From: Lingula anatina
Taxonomy: Eukaryota > Brachiopoda > Lingulata > Lingulida > Lingulidae
Length of the DNA: 27,158 bases
NCBI RefSeq assembly: GCF_001039355.2
Contig: NW_019775540.1
Coordinates: forward strand, 302,940 to 330,097
Direction: 5' to 3'
Position 1 is the stretch's first letter. Every line of letters starts with the position of its first letter. The position numbers were made by a program, and so were the translations under genes. Shown here piece by piece: positions 1-9,253 of the stretch. The notes beneath the pieces are model-generated. The model saw only the letters and a list, made by a program, of their open reading frames with translations. It ran no database searches and had not been told where the DNA came from.

Positions 1-125
1 GTATTGTGGTATTTGTTTCATGCACAAGCGACACTCGTGCTATACTTTTAAGCAAAAATCACTTAAAATGTGTATATACTTATTTAAAGGCTCTTACCTG
101 TTTTAAAAAGGAAAATAGATTATTG

Positions 126-168
126 CCTTCAGTCTCAGCTTTTATGTTAACGGCCAGAGCTTCCACAT
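126..168. repeat. 43-bp motif, copy 1 of 4
   Basis: This motif begins CCTTCAGTC, carries GTTAAC in the middle and ends TTCCACAT. It occurs at 126-168, 333-375, 7657-7699 and 8300-8342. Copies 1 and 3 are identical. Copies 2 and 4 differ from them at several positions and are each preceded by a similar CTACCTG-TTT block. The pattern implies an old internal duplication followed by duplication of the whole segment. Confidence 0.75.
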
Positions 169-332
169 GCCACGTGTTGAGCCCCTCCCCCCCTGCGGAC
201 GCCCTTGTTGTAGGTGAATTTAGCAAATATCTGTGACGCGCGAATCTCATTTACTACTACTGTCTAGTAATCATGTGTTCTGTGCTTTCTATGACTTAAG
301 CCCCTACCTGCTTTTAGGGTGATCAAACATAT

Positions 333-375
333 CCTTCAGTCACAATTTTGATATTAACAGTCAGAGTTTCCACGT
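333..375. repeat. 43-bp motif, copy 2 of 4
   Basis: This is a diverged copy of the 43-bp motif, 207 bp downstream of copy 1. It is followed by the CRE and GATCATATGATC block. Its equivalent in the right-hand segment is 8300-8342. Confidence 0.65.
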
Positions 376-472
376 ACAATTTTTTCTTTGAAATAGACCG
401 ATGGTTTCTACACTGTAAAGCGTGATCGAGTCGAAGGCTAAAAATAGATGTTGGGAATTTTATAAGGTCAAT

Positions 473-493
473 TGACGTCACGATCATATGATC
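473..493. promoter_or_regulatory. CRE octamer plus adjacent 12-bp palindrome (left copy)
   Basis: TGACGTCA at 473-480 is the consensus cAMP-response element bound by CREB/ATF bZIP dimers. One base later comes the perfect palindrome GATCATATGATC (482-493). The same pair with the same spacing recurs at 8453-8473. Conservation of both elements in a duplicated segment suggests regulatory function, but no binding evidence can be obtained from sequence alone. Confidence 0.45.
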
Positions 494-580
494 AGATATC
501 GATATCGTCAATCCATACTTTTCAGGGAGGATCTGAAGAGGCAGTGATATTAAATGTACATGTGCCTCTGGAAAGCAGTT

Positions 581-934
581 GTTTTTGGGAAATGAAATCC
601 TTCAGTTACTGGGGTAGTTACCTCCAGGGACAAAGCTGAAATCATTAATTCATACTTAAGAAAAGCCAAAGCTTCTTGCATGGATACCACGTATCATGTA
701 TGAGGTACCCTGTAGGTCTTCAAAAGCTTGTAATACTTGATGTTTTAATAATATAACAATTAGAAAATATTAAAACGCAATAATTTAGCCATGTTGTGTA
801 CATATTTTAATTTCACAAGTAAAATATTTTTTTGTGATTTGCAGGATTTTCATCTTTGCGTTTATTAATTAATCTATAATATTATTATTTTTTTTATACA
901 GGGCAGGAAGTCTTTTTTATTAAACGCACACTAC
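581..934. other. Non-coding, AT-rich
   Basis: No open frame, exon-like signal or clear repeat is seen here. Short A/T runs are the only structure. Confidence 0.6.
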
Positions 935-1110
935 CAGTGGCGGATTTAGGGGGATGTCAGGGGGGGTCCTGACCCCTCCTCCGTCGATTTCTGAAAAAAT
1001 CACACCAAAGGTTTCCTCTTCAAATTAGAATTTTGACTAGCTGAATCATGGGGAGGGGAAGGGTTGGCATCCACGGACCCCCCCTTCAAATAATACTGGA
1101 TCCGCCCCTG
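935..1110. mobile_element. MITE-like element with GGCGGAT terminal inverted repeats
   Basis: The left end reads CAGTGGCGGATTTAG and the right end, reverse-complemented, reads CAGGGGCGGATCCAG: 12 of 15 positions match. The 176-bp interior has no coding capacity and contains G-rich and C-rich runs. Ends of this type (CAGKGGCGGATCCAG) are widespread on small non-autonomous DNA transposons in invertebrates. The flanking 8-mers (CACACTAC and AATGACTA) do not form a target-site duplication, so the insertion is either old or the ends are slightly misplaced. Confidence 0.6.
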
Positions 1111-1273
1111 AATGACTATTGGGCACCGTTTACTAGTGCCCAAAACAAAGCTTTGGCAATCAGGCACGTACCCAGTACTACAATAAAATGGTTCTTAGTA
1201 GGCCTAAATTATCAATAATAACAAAAATTTAATGAATGAAATAAAAGAATAGAAAACTGGAGAAAAAAAACAA

Positions 1274-1314
1274 GATAAATAAATAAATAAGGAATAATGA
1301 TTATTTATTTATTT
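1274..1314. repeat. AT-rich hairpin from (AAAT)n / (ATTT)n
   Basis: A (AAAT)n tract faces a (TTTA)n tract across a spacer of about 10 bp, giving arms of about 14 bp that can pair. It looks like a simple-sequence by-product. The surrounding 1111-1569 is AT-rich and non-coding. Confidence 0.5.
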
Positions 1315-1569
1315 CTCAAATGTTAAATAGTTAGATGAATTAGGCTAAGCACATGCATATTTATTAATTTAATAATACGTATTTGGTAATTAATTAATCA
1401 ATTAATTAATTATTATATAATTAATCAACAGACACAGATACCCCAGATTGGATTTGTTCATAAAATGTTGACGTTTTGATGAGGTATAGATGGTGCGACT
1501 TAAGAATATCTCCTGTATGTAAATAAAACACGTAAACATTGAGATGAAAGAAGCAAATTCATATTAATG

Positions 1570-1912
1570 CGTTGCTTTGGATCAGTTTTGTTGGAGTGAA
1601 ACCACCAGCAGGGCAGACACAATCTCGCGAGACTTTCCGATATATGTGATGTAAACAGCCGCCATTTCCGAGAGAGTGGAAACTTACAATCCTTCGAGGT
1701 TTACTGTTAATATCATGTTTCTTAACTCCTGAAGCTTAGAGTATCTCTATACTGACATCCAGAAGATTTGATAGTGAGTTTCAAGTCTTCCTTAGATGGA
1801 CGGTACCCTTAAAAGTGAATTTAATATTTTAAAACTATCCGGAATTCTTGCTATCCCCGACTTCACGATTCACGAAATGCTTGTGTATGTCCGGACTATA
1901 GCGCTTCTGTTT
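1570..1912 (+). repeat. Diverged duplicate of the HROB promoter/5'-UTR region
   Basis: This region aligns along about 340 bp with 20165-20522, immediately upstream of the HROB start. It shares TCTCGCGAGA (1623-1632) and GCCGCCATTT (1658-1667) with identical 35-bp start-to-start spacing. It also shares long blocks such as CTGAAGCTTAGAGTATCTC and a GTGAGT donor-like site (1774-1779). No HROB coding exon follows this copy. Since the aligned part includes intron sequence 3' of the donor, it arose by DNA duplication and not by retroposition. Whether it drives transcription is unknown; any plus-strand transcript would run antisense to the CHAT gene. Confidence 0.8.
1623..1667 (+). promoter_or_regulatory. 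CGCG element plus YY1-like site (duplicate copy)
   Basis: The palindrome TCTCGCGAGA is a known core-promoter element of housekeeping genes. GCCGCCATTT is the YY1 motif (reverse complement AAATGGCGGC), usually found at or just after the transcription start. Both are intact in this orphan copy. Confidence 0.6.
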
Positions 1913-2617
1913 ATTGCCGCTCTATGGTTACGGTGTCAAAACATTTCTAATTTATGAGCGGAATTTTTCTGACGCAACATTTTCCAGCATTACGTTGGAT
2001 AAATATTGATATAGTATTTGCTGTATACTTATCTTATCATTTATACACTTTACCCAAACAGAAATCCAATTTCCGTTAAAGATAAACCATCACCTTTAAG
2101 TAACCTGGACCAACTGTCTTTTGCTGCAGGCAATGAAAAAATAGAAAAACTGGAGTGCGACCAAATTTAGTTGTAAGATCAATTCTTGCCCATGTAGCAG
2201 CAATGACGGTCGAACACTTAATGCTTGTGTCCTATGCAATTGGGGTTTCCTGCAAATTGAGGGGAAAACTAAAAAAAGCAGAAGATGATGTGTGAAGATA
2301 AAAACGTGTGTTTTGTAGAATTAATTGTATAAAGAAACTGGTATTACTTGTATTACAAGTGTACTTTGAATTATTTGATTACTCAGCCTGGAGTTTGTAA
2401 AGACCATTTCTTCAAGCCAAAAAAAAAAAAAAAAAAAAAATCCCCTTAAACAACCAAGACGCTCTGACCATCCACCTGTTATGCCATAGAGCTGTTACTG
2501 TATATAACACACGTGTGTGAACAAAATATTTAGAAATAATATATACCTGAATGAAACAATACATATTATTCTTTTGTTGGCTGAAACAGTATGACCAAAA
2601 AGGTTTCATTAAAAGAA
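1913..2617. other. Non-coding, includes an A22 tract (2419-2440)
   Basis: No exon-like frame is visible. The A22 run at 2419-2440 is a simple homopolymer. No retrocopied coding sequence precedes it. Confidence 0.55.
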
Positions 2618-2623
2618 TTTATT
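2618..2623 (-). terminator. Candidate poly(A) signal of the TPR-CHAT gene
   Basis: TTTATT on the plus strand is AATAAA on the minus strand, about 465 bp downstream of the CHAT stop codon. It is the nearest exact AATAAA in that direction. The weaker ATTAAA form near 2767 and 2828 could be used instead. Confidence 0.35.
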
Positions 2624-3086
2624 AAACAAGCACTTTTCCTTTTGAATTTCATTCTGACTTTGTTAAGCTCCCGAGGAACATTAATTCAAAATATATTCAT
2701 ACATTTTAAAGTTTTTTTTAAATTTACAATCTTGTTGTCACTATTGCTGTGTTGAAAAATATTTGACATTTAATATAATGGTGAGGGGTGGCTAGCACTG
2801 ACTGACACTACATGTATACCCCTAACAATTTAATTTGAGGTTTCAGCATCGACTGCAGGGCATGTTTCTTTAGTCATCTGATAGTATTAGGGTGTCCATT
2901 AATTTACCAAAATTGCGTTGAATAAAAATTTCATAAAAGGGAACTCCTATAAGAGTATAAAAACTTTGTAATGGATACATTGGCGTCAGTAACACTATAT
3001 GATCATGATGGTTTATAAACGCAGGAATAAAGTTCCTTCTTGTCTCTGTGACGTGCCTTCTGTTTATGACGTCATTAAAATTACAA

Positions 3087-3283
3087 TCACAGACTGACGT
3101 CACGACCAACTATTGTGAAAGACGCCCATTCGGTGCGAGGCCGATCTTGCATGGTTTGCATGGCATTCCTGAGTGCGCGGCTGACTGTTTTTCTCGCGAT
3201 AAGATCTTGATAAAAGCTGGTCATAAAGGCTTTGGTCGCTTGGTCCGGCAGTTGCCATAGTGCCACTACCACCGCCTTGGCTT
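3087..3283 (-). CDS. C-terminal CHAT exon of the TPR-CHAT gene
   Basis: Without splicing the main frame would stop at 3544, five residues past a donor at GCAG|GTGTGC. Joining to the acceptor TTTGTAG|AAGCC gives a phase-1 junction, then AKAVVVALWQLPDQ and finally FTIVGRDVSL and a stop. These are the expected last strands and helices of a CHAT fold. The intron is 280 bp (3284-3563). Acceptor use three bases further in (TAGAAG|CC) would drop one residue and is an alternative. Confidence 0.85.
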
Positions 3284-6200
3284 CTACAAATACAATGTAC
3301 ATTTTCATGTTTTCTTAAAATTAAGTTTATCAACTTCCCTAGGCCAAGAAAAGGGTTGTTAATATAATGTTATATAATTAATCTGGGAGCAGGATTAGAG
3401 AATGCTTGCGTCCAAGTGCATTTTAACAATAAAAAGCAGAAGTCGCCAATATTTTATGTTTTTTTTTTATCTAAAAATTGACTAAATGATATATTTATAT
3501 AGTATAAAAAATATATGTTACTCTTTGAAAACCTAACTGGAGACTACTGAGTATAAAGCACACCTGCTACTAGAAATGCCCTGGACAGTCCTAACACGCC
3601 CTCGTTTCTGATCTGCCCGCTTCCGCTGTGGCAGGCACTGAGAACAACAATTTTCGCTTGTAGTTTCATCTCCATCACCTCCTCTGCAGTCAAGTAGACA
3701 TCCTTGCTGGATAAGGTCCCGTCTTCTGGCGACCTGTCGGGAGACAAAACCAGGGCAGTCTCGGACCAGCTGCCATGACAGGCCACGTGGATGACGTCAG
3801 CATGAGGTAGTTCCTTCTTGACAACGCTAAGTCGTGCGCGGTCTCGGAGAAGAGGTTCCGTGCCTAACATTTCTGCGATAAGAATCGCTTCATCTTCGGC
3901 ACCTGGTAACTTGCAGGGTGTCCATTTTTGTCCGCAAATGTCGATTTCTGGGACAGCAGGATTACCCACAACTAGTGATCTGGGCTGTGTGTTCTCTTCA
4001 CTCGAAGATGAGTCTTCTCGAAGGGAGTGGGCTAAAATCTCCAACGATGGCATAACAGTGGCGCAGTAATCATTGATGAGGAGAGCTGGGAAAGGCACCA
4101 AATGCAGCTGAAGGTCGGGTATGATGACGATGTTGCTGTATCGATCGCCATCTTTTTTCAGCACATTTAACACGGGAACAAGGATGACGTCATACCACCT
4201 TTGAAACACTTTCCTCAAACCATTGCCTTTGGACGTTAAAGTGGCGTCATGGGTGCTAGAAGAATCGAGCGCGCTGTCCAGGCTATTACGAGTATGACCT
4301 GACCAAGCACCCGTAAGCATACATCTCCAGTTTACGCTTGGGATGGTCTGATTCCCAGCTGTGGATGGTGGAGAGAGTGACCGCAGCACGGAGAGCGCAC
4401 TTAAGAGCCCCGTGACGTCAGTGTCCGGGCACGTGATGGCATAGTCAAGAAACGTAACGTCATCTTGCTGCGGTCGTATGACCCAGGCGAATAGTTTGTC
4501 GTTGATTAAGGCAAATACAACTACGGGCATGTTGGCAGTATTGACAACCCAGTGGATTTCTTTTGGTCTCTTTATATGTTTTGGGATATCTGCCTTAGGA
4601 CGTCTGGGGTACATGATATCTAGCATTGCCTGGGCTCTACATTGCTCAGCCACTGACAGAGCCTCGGTGTATTTTTCTTGCTGTATATAAATTTCCTGGA
4701 GAGCAGTGAAGCACTCCATCACCGACTCGAAGTATTCTATTTTGTTGTCATCGTCATTCAACATTCTTTCTCGAACATAAGATGCTATTGAAATTCCATG
4801 CACGTAGGGTGTCCTGGCTTTCTGGAGTAGACCCTGCGCCTTGTACAAAGAGCCCTGTAGCGTGTAGCACATTTGCTGCAGTTCTATACTTGTCAGCTCA
4901 ATAGCCAGTTGCAGAGATGCCGAAGTGTGTTTTTCCGCCTCAACGAATCTCCGTTGTTTTATGAAAATTTTCGCCAAATGTTGATGACATAAACACTCAA
5001 TGGACAGATTTTCAACGTCTTGGGCCAATTCAATTGTCCATTTAAAATGCGAAATGGCGCCCGTTGTAGATCCATATCGCTCCAAAAGAGCAGCATATTT
5101 GTATTTTGTTTTGCATAAACGATCTTTGTCTTTTATTTTATCAGCAATATCTATTGCGTGTTTAAAGCATTTTACAGTTAGCTGAAATAATGAGTCAATT
5201 TCTGATTCAGAACTAGCCTTCGCAAGTGTTAAGTAAGATATTTCCATTTCCACATCACTAAGACGAATGCGGTCTCCCAAGTTCTTCAAGACGCGTCGGT
5301 TTTGTTCAAGAAAACGCAGTGCTCTTTCAGTGTTTCCAACCAGTATACAAGTTTTGCTCATGCACGTCAGACACAAACTCAATATTTCTTGAGAATCGTA
5401 GTCGTTTTCATCGAGGGATTCCGCGATTTTTAACGCTAGGGTGGCGTGATCAGTAGAATCCTGATATGAGCCGAACTGACGGCGATCATTGGAGATACAA
5501 ACATGGGCACTGGATAGCAACAGCTTGTCCCCTAGGTCTTGGGCTATTTGCAGCGCTTTCTCTAGCTCCTCCTCATCCGAACAGTCGTCTCTTTTTGAAA
5601 GATGGACATCTTGTTTTAACAGCAAACACGCTGCAACAATGTCTTTCCTGTCAAGTTCTTCGGCCATATCTTCGGCTTGGGATATATAGTCATACGCTTC
5701 CCCAAAGATTCTCAGATTGAGGCAAGAGCGACCCAACTGCATCAGCAAGCATGCCGCTTTATCTTTCAATCCCCGCTCATTTGCTACGATCCAAGCCACT
5801 CTCAGGTGAACATATTGCTTTTCAAAGTCGTATTTCACATTGTAACACCAGGCAATGGTCTCGTAAAGGTTCATTAAAGCGTCTACCACATTTTCATTAA
5901 CGGATGTAAGTTCCTTTTGTCGCACCTCTACTTTCACCAGGCTTTCTTTCGCTGTTTTATACAAACGCAATATCTTGTGAATATTATTCAAAGCTTCTGC
6001 CAAATTTTCTTCATTGGATATAAGTCCCTTTTGTCGCAGCCAGACTTCCAACAGACTATCCTTCGCTGTTATGTAAAATGGTAATGCCTTTGCCTTCTCT
6101 CTGTGCTTTAGGGTTTCACTATAAGCCACACCCAATGCCTGGTTTGCTAAGGCTTTTAAGATGCCTTCGTCTGTCGAGTTGGCATCATCCAAGGCCATGC

Positions 6201-6348
6201 AGGTATTGTTGTAAAAATTGTACAGTATTTTGTTAGATGTGGACTCCACGTCTTCCTTCATTGCCAGTAAAGCCACGGTGTACTCTCCTTGTTGAACGAG
6301 GGTCTCGATGTCTTGCAAATGTTGGTTTCCTTCAATAATGCTAGCCAT
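3087..6348 (-). CDS. TPR-CHAT protease-like protein (TTC28-like), two exons
   Basis: Predicted exons are complement(3564-6348) and complement(3087-3283), giving 993 aa from the ATG at 6348-6346. Helical TPR-like repeats fill roughly residues 10-560 and a CHAT peptidase domain fills about 600-993. CHAT is a clan CD (caspase/separase-like) cysteine peptidase. The catalytic pair is visible: His in VACHG (codon 3777-3775) and Cys in LSACHSG (codon 3633-3631), 48 residues apart. The strand after the Cys, AFLVA then VVVALW, and the terminal WASFTIVG are CHAT hallmarks. The protein has no signal peptide or membrane segment and is presumably cytosolic. The start is chosen because a good acceptor (CTCCTATAG) lies two bases before this ATG, implying an upstream non-coding exon. 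The longer reading from 6366 would cross that acceptor. Substrate and activator are unknown; TPRs usually bind partners. Confidence 0.88.
3631..3633 (-). other. CHAT catalytic cysteine codon
   Basis: This is TGC in the context LSACHSGSG, the conserved nucleophile motif of CHAT/separase-like peptidases. Its partner His codon is at 3775-3777. Both are intact, so the enzyme is predicted active. Confidence 0.75.
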
Positions 6349-7250
6349 CTCTATAGGAGAATGCAAATGTGAAAATAAAAAAGGAAATTACATTGTCTTT
6401 TAGTTACTCATAACAGAAAACTAATTTTAAATCTCTTAAAGGGAAAACAACTGTTTGTAAGTTATTCATATTTCACAATAAATGCATTGTAAACAACTCA
6501 TAGAAATATAATAAAATCAATTTCACCACCAAAAAACGGTGGTCAACGATATTATTCTGGAATTCATACTTGCCATCACAACACGTGACCTCCCTAGATG
6601 GCTATGCTCTGTAATAATCTTTTAAGAGAATATTACAAAAAAAAAAAAAAAAAAAAACTTTTTAGAAAAGAACCAAGGACTAACTTTGAATGTGGGAATG
6701 GATTCATTAACCATTGGTAAGTATGAGAAAATAGTCCTTTACCCTAGAAAAAAAACCATTTTTGGCCAAAATGAACAATTGTTATCCCTTTAAATATCAT
6801 ACAGGATGACCCCACAAAATAAACAAAACCCATAACAATTTGAATTAATCCTACAAAGGTTTGTCAAATTATAAGCAATTTGCTCGACTGAGTTTAATAT
6901 ATGTAAGAGCATTCCCCAAAGTTTCAGTTATCTTGATTGTTTTACATAAAAGTTATGTTATTTGTATATTAATATGCTTCAAAGGGCCTTCTATTACACT
7001 TCAAGGATGGGTCTGATTTCCAGTTTAGAAATACATATGTTTACAAGTTACTTGTGATAAAAGTCGCGAATGCAAGGGAAATGTGATCAAAGATCTTTTG
7101 TCAATTGTTTCAGACATAGCAACAACTGTCTAGTAAGGCCAAACTCACCCTGAGCTACTCAACCTCTGTCATCATTATACATGTACCACAGGGAGATGGA
7201 GGGGGGGGGGGGGCTGGGGGGGAGCATCTTACTTATGAGCACAACAGGGA
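6349..7250. other. Upstream region or 5' intron of the CHAT gene; A21 tract
   Basis: The pyrimidine-rich acceptor at 6351-6370 (minus strand) implies that this stretch is largely a 5' intron. No first exon could be identified. An A21 tract lies at 6637-6657. Short canonical motifs such as CACGTG (near 6580) occur, but nothing supports a promoter call. Confidence 0.45.
7201..7222 (+). repeat. G-rich tract G13-CT-G7
   Basis: This is a simple G tract that could form a G-quadruplex on the plus strand. No flanking gene context gives it a role. Confidence 0.6.
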
Positions 7251-7656
7251 TGTGAACCTAACAGGTTATCGTATCCACGTTAGATAATGTCTTGCTCAAC
7301 AAGCAGACCACACATTGACTGATAAACTTTCAGATTACTTCTCAAGCTACTGACAAGGGGACTACCGAACTTCGGATCTGCATGCAAATTGCTGTTGAAG
7401 TTGCACAGCTGATGCTTTTTTTCAACAAAAAATGCACGAAAACCCATAATTTCACGTTGAAGGGTTTTAAAAATCGTAAAAAAGGAAAAAATAAGCACAG
7501 CATCAAACACTTAAACTTTAAATTTAACTCATATTGTGGTAACGGATCAAACAAAAACGAAAACGGCAGCTCTAAAAGCGTATTTGTTTCATGTACAAGC
7601 GACACTGGTGCTATACTTTTAAGTAAAAATCACTTAAAATGTGTATATACTTATTG

Positions 7657-7699
7657 CCTTCAGTCTCAGCTTTTATGTTAACGGCCAGAGCTTCCACAT
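7657..7699. repeat. 43-bp motif, copy 3 of 4
   Basis: This copy is identical over 43 bases to copy 1 at 126-168, although the surrounding sequence has diverged. The identity suggests constraint or recent conversion between the two segments. Confidence 0.75.
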
Positions 7700-8299
7700 T
7701 TACTCTTGCTCTGGTGGGAAATTTGCTGGTTTCTGTTCGTACTATTGTGTTTATTTTGAGTCAAAGGCTAAAACAGAAAGATCAGCTTTCAATATCGATA
7801 TCATGAGTAATTCGTAACTTCCGGGTAAAATCCCAAGAAGAAATTACCTCTACAAAACAGTTGTTTGCCTTAAATAAGGTGTAATATGAAATGAACAAAA
7901 TGCACACGTGAAAGAAAGTAAATGATTTCCGCAAAGGAACTACATATACATGTTTGAAGGTCTTCACATTATCGTTGAAGATTTAAAGCACAAATAAATC
8001 ATGTTCTACAAGAAAGGCGATTTCACTTATAAATGCCTTAAAAAAATACTACAGCATTAACATATACAGCTGCAACTAGCGCTTGCACTTATTTTTTGTT
8101 TAAATACAACTAACCAATTTACACAGGCGCTATCGGGGCCTATTGCACATACTCTGAAAGGACGCAGTTGTACTGTAGGTAAATTCAGCAAACAATATTG
8201 ATCTCTGACGTCGCGAATGTCATTTACCACGGTCTAGTATTCATGTGTTTTGTACTTCTGTTAGATCCCTACCTGTTTTAAAGGGGATCAAATATATAT

Positions 8300-8342
8300 C
8301 CTTCAGTCGCAACTTTGATGTTAACGGTCAGAGATTCCACAT
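8300..8342. repeat. 43-bp motif, copy 4 of 4
   Basis: This is a diverged copy, 643 bp from copy 3, matching copy 2 in position within the duplicated segment. It lies upstream of the CRE block. Confidence 0.65.
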
Positions 8343-8452
8343 ACACTTTTTTCTATGCCAAAAACTGTTGCACGTGGTTTCTACACTATACTCTGTTTTG
8401 CGTGATTGAGTCAAATGCTAAAAATAGATTTTGGGCATTTTATTAGGTCACT

Positions 8453-8473
8453 TGACGTCATGATCATATGATC
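8453..8473. promoter_or_regulatory. CRE octamer plus adjacent 12-bp palindrome (right copy)
   Basis: TGACGTCA (8453-8460) and GATCATATGATC (8462-8473) have the same order and one-base spacing as at 473-493. They lie about 2.1 kb upstream of the CHAT coding start, so they are candidate distal regulatory sites for that gene. Confidence 0.45.
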
Positions 8474-8525
8474 AGATGTCGACCTGAAGAAGCTGTGATT
8501 CATGCACATTTGCCTTTGGAAAGCA

Positions 8526-9190
8526 GTGTTCTTCGATGATAATTAAGATACATAAAGTACAGCGTATCGTGCCCATGCCCTTTGTCCAGTTACCTTAGTA
8601 GGTAGCAAGAACAGTCGCGTTGTTCATTCGAGCTAGGCCTTCACATACTGAGTATCAGGCCTAGTCATCATCATTCAAGCAAGTTTGCCATGTTGAATGT
8701 GCGAAGGTTGATTTCACTGATAATACGCTTTAAATAAATTTATGATATTAATTTCAGCACGAAGCAGCACTTATGTTTATTTATTTGTGGTCCAATTTAT
8801 CCACATGACCATAGGCACTAGGCCTATATTATACTGTAGTATAGAACGCAGCCGTTTAAATAGGGTAGATTAGGTTTCCAAATAGGCCTAATATTGATCT
8901 CTGACAGCAGGTGCCGACACAGCTATGCTTACTATTTTTAGGTTATGTAGAAGATTTTTGTTTAGGGAAGAATAGAGATGCATACAGTGCATGTACAGCT
9001 ATAATTTAGATTAGTATTTCGGCTGCCGGTCTATTGTACAATGTTAAAATATAGTAGGCCTACCGGGAAGAGAATTCAAGGATCTACCCTCTAGCCAGCT
9101 TGACACCCAAAGATATACCCACAAAGAAAAAATGATTTTTGGACTTAATGTAGCTAGACAACATGGTGACAGGGCACAGTTAAATGTTTT
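8526..9190. other. Non-coding; several TAGGCCTA palindromes
   Basis: No exon is recognised. The octamer TAGGCCTA occurs at 8819, 8883 and 9055, probably a lineage-typical repeated word. Confidence 0.5.
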
Positions 9191-9253
9191 ACAGGAAACA
9201 CGGCAAAACTTCGTTCTACTACTAGTAGAACGAAGTTTTGCCCTGTTTCCTGT
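9191..9253. repeat. 63-bp near-perfect palindrome
   Basis: Arms 9191-9221 and 9223-9253 are reverse complements at 30 of 31 positions, around a single central base. The outer ends read ACAGGAAACA and TGTTTCCTGT, and the centre contains ACTAGT. The only mismatch is at 9201 (C) against 9243. The word AAAACTTCGTT of the arm recurs outside at about 9261-9272. The palindrome could extrude as a cruciform in DNA or form a long RNA hairpin. It might be a foldback transposon remnant, but no target duplication is visible. Confidence 0.9.

Larger units (their letters stand above)
1..580. repeat. Left copy of a segmental duplication flanking the CHAT gene
   Basis: This stretch is non-coding and aligns in direct orientation with 7581-8525. 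Positions 10-105 match from 7581 on, 126-168 is identical to 7657-7699, and 421-500 matches 8401-8480 with no gap (offset 7980). The right copy carries about 400 bp of extra sequence between the two blocks. Conserved landmarks in both copies are a CRE octamer TGACGTCA (473-480) followed one base later by the palindrome GATCATATGATC (482-493). The right copy lies upstream of the minus-strand TPR-CHAT gene, so this copy could be the upstream region of a paralogue lying to the left of the window. That is inference; a dispersed repeat family would also explain it. Confidence 0.75.
7581..8525. repeat. Right copy of the segmental duplication flanking the CHAT gene
   Basis: This is the counterpart of 1-580, upstream of the minus-strand CHAT gene. 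It starts TATTTGTTTCATG and ends near GGAAAGCAG. The block 7700-8150 has no equivalent in the left copy: it is either inserted here or deleted there. No coding sequence is supported; short open frames inside are not conserved between copies. It contains two of the four 43-bp motifs and the conserved CRE plus palindrome. Confidence 0.75.

Noticed and set aside
2419-2440. Poly(A) tail of a retrocopy
   Set aside because: No intronless coding sequence precedes the A22 run and no target duplication is seen.
3544-6366. One-exon CHAT gene starting at 6366 and ending at 3544
   Set aside because: A splice acceptor ends two bases before the second ATG (6348), and the frame's last residues are intronic. 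The C-terminal exon at 3087-3283 completes the domain.
7250-7330. tRNA-derived SINE on the minus strand (B-box-like GGTTCACATCC)
   Set aside because: No convincing A box, acceptor stem or SINE tail could be found, and the match is only partial.
7382-7681. 99-aa plus-strand open frame
   Set aside because: It is Lys/Asn-rich and runs into the duplicated non-coding segment. The matching frame is not kept in the left copy.
1-8525. Flanking direct repeats as LTRs of a retrotransposon
   Set aside because: There are no gag/pol frames inside, no TG...CA ends or primer-binding site, and the internal gene is a cellular TPR-CHAT gene.
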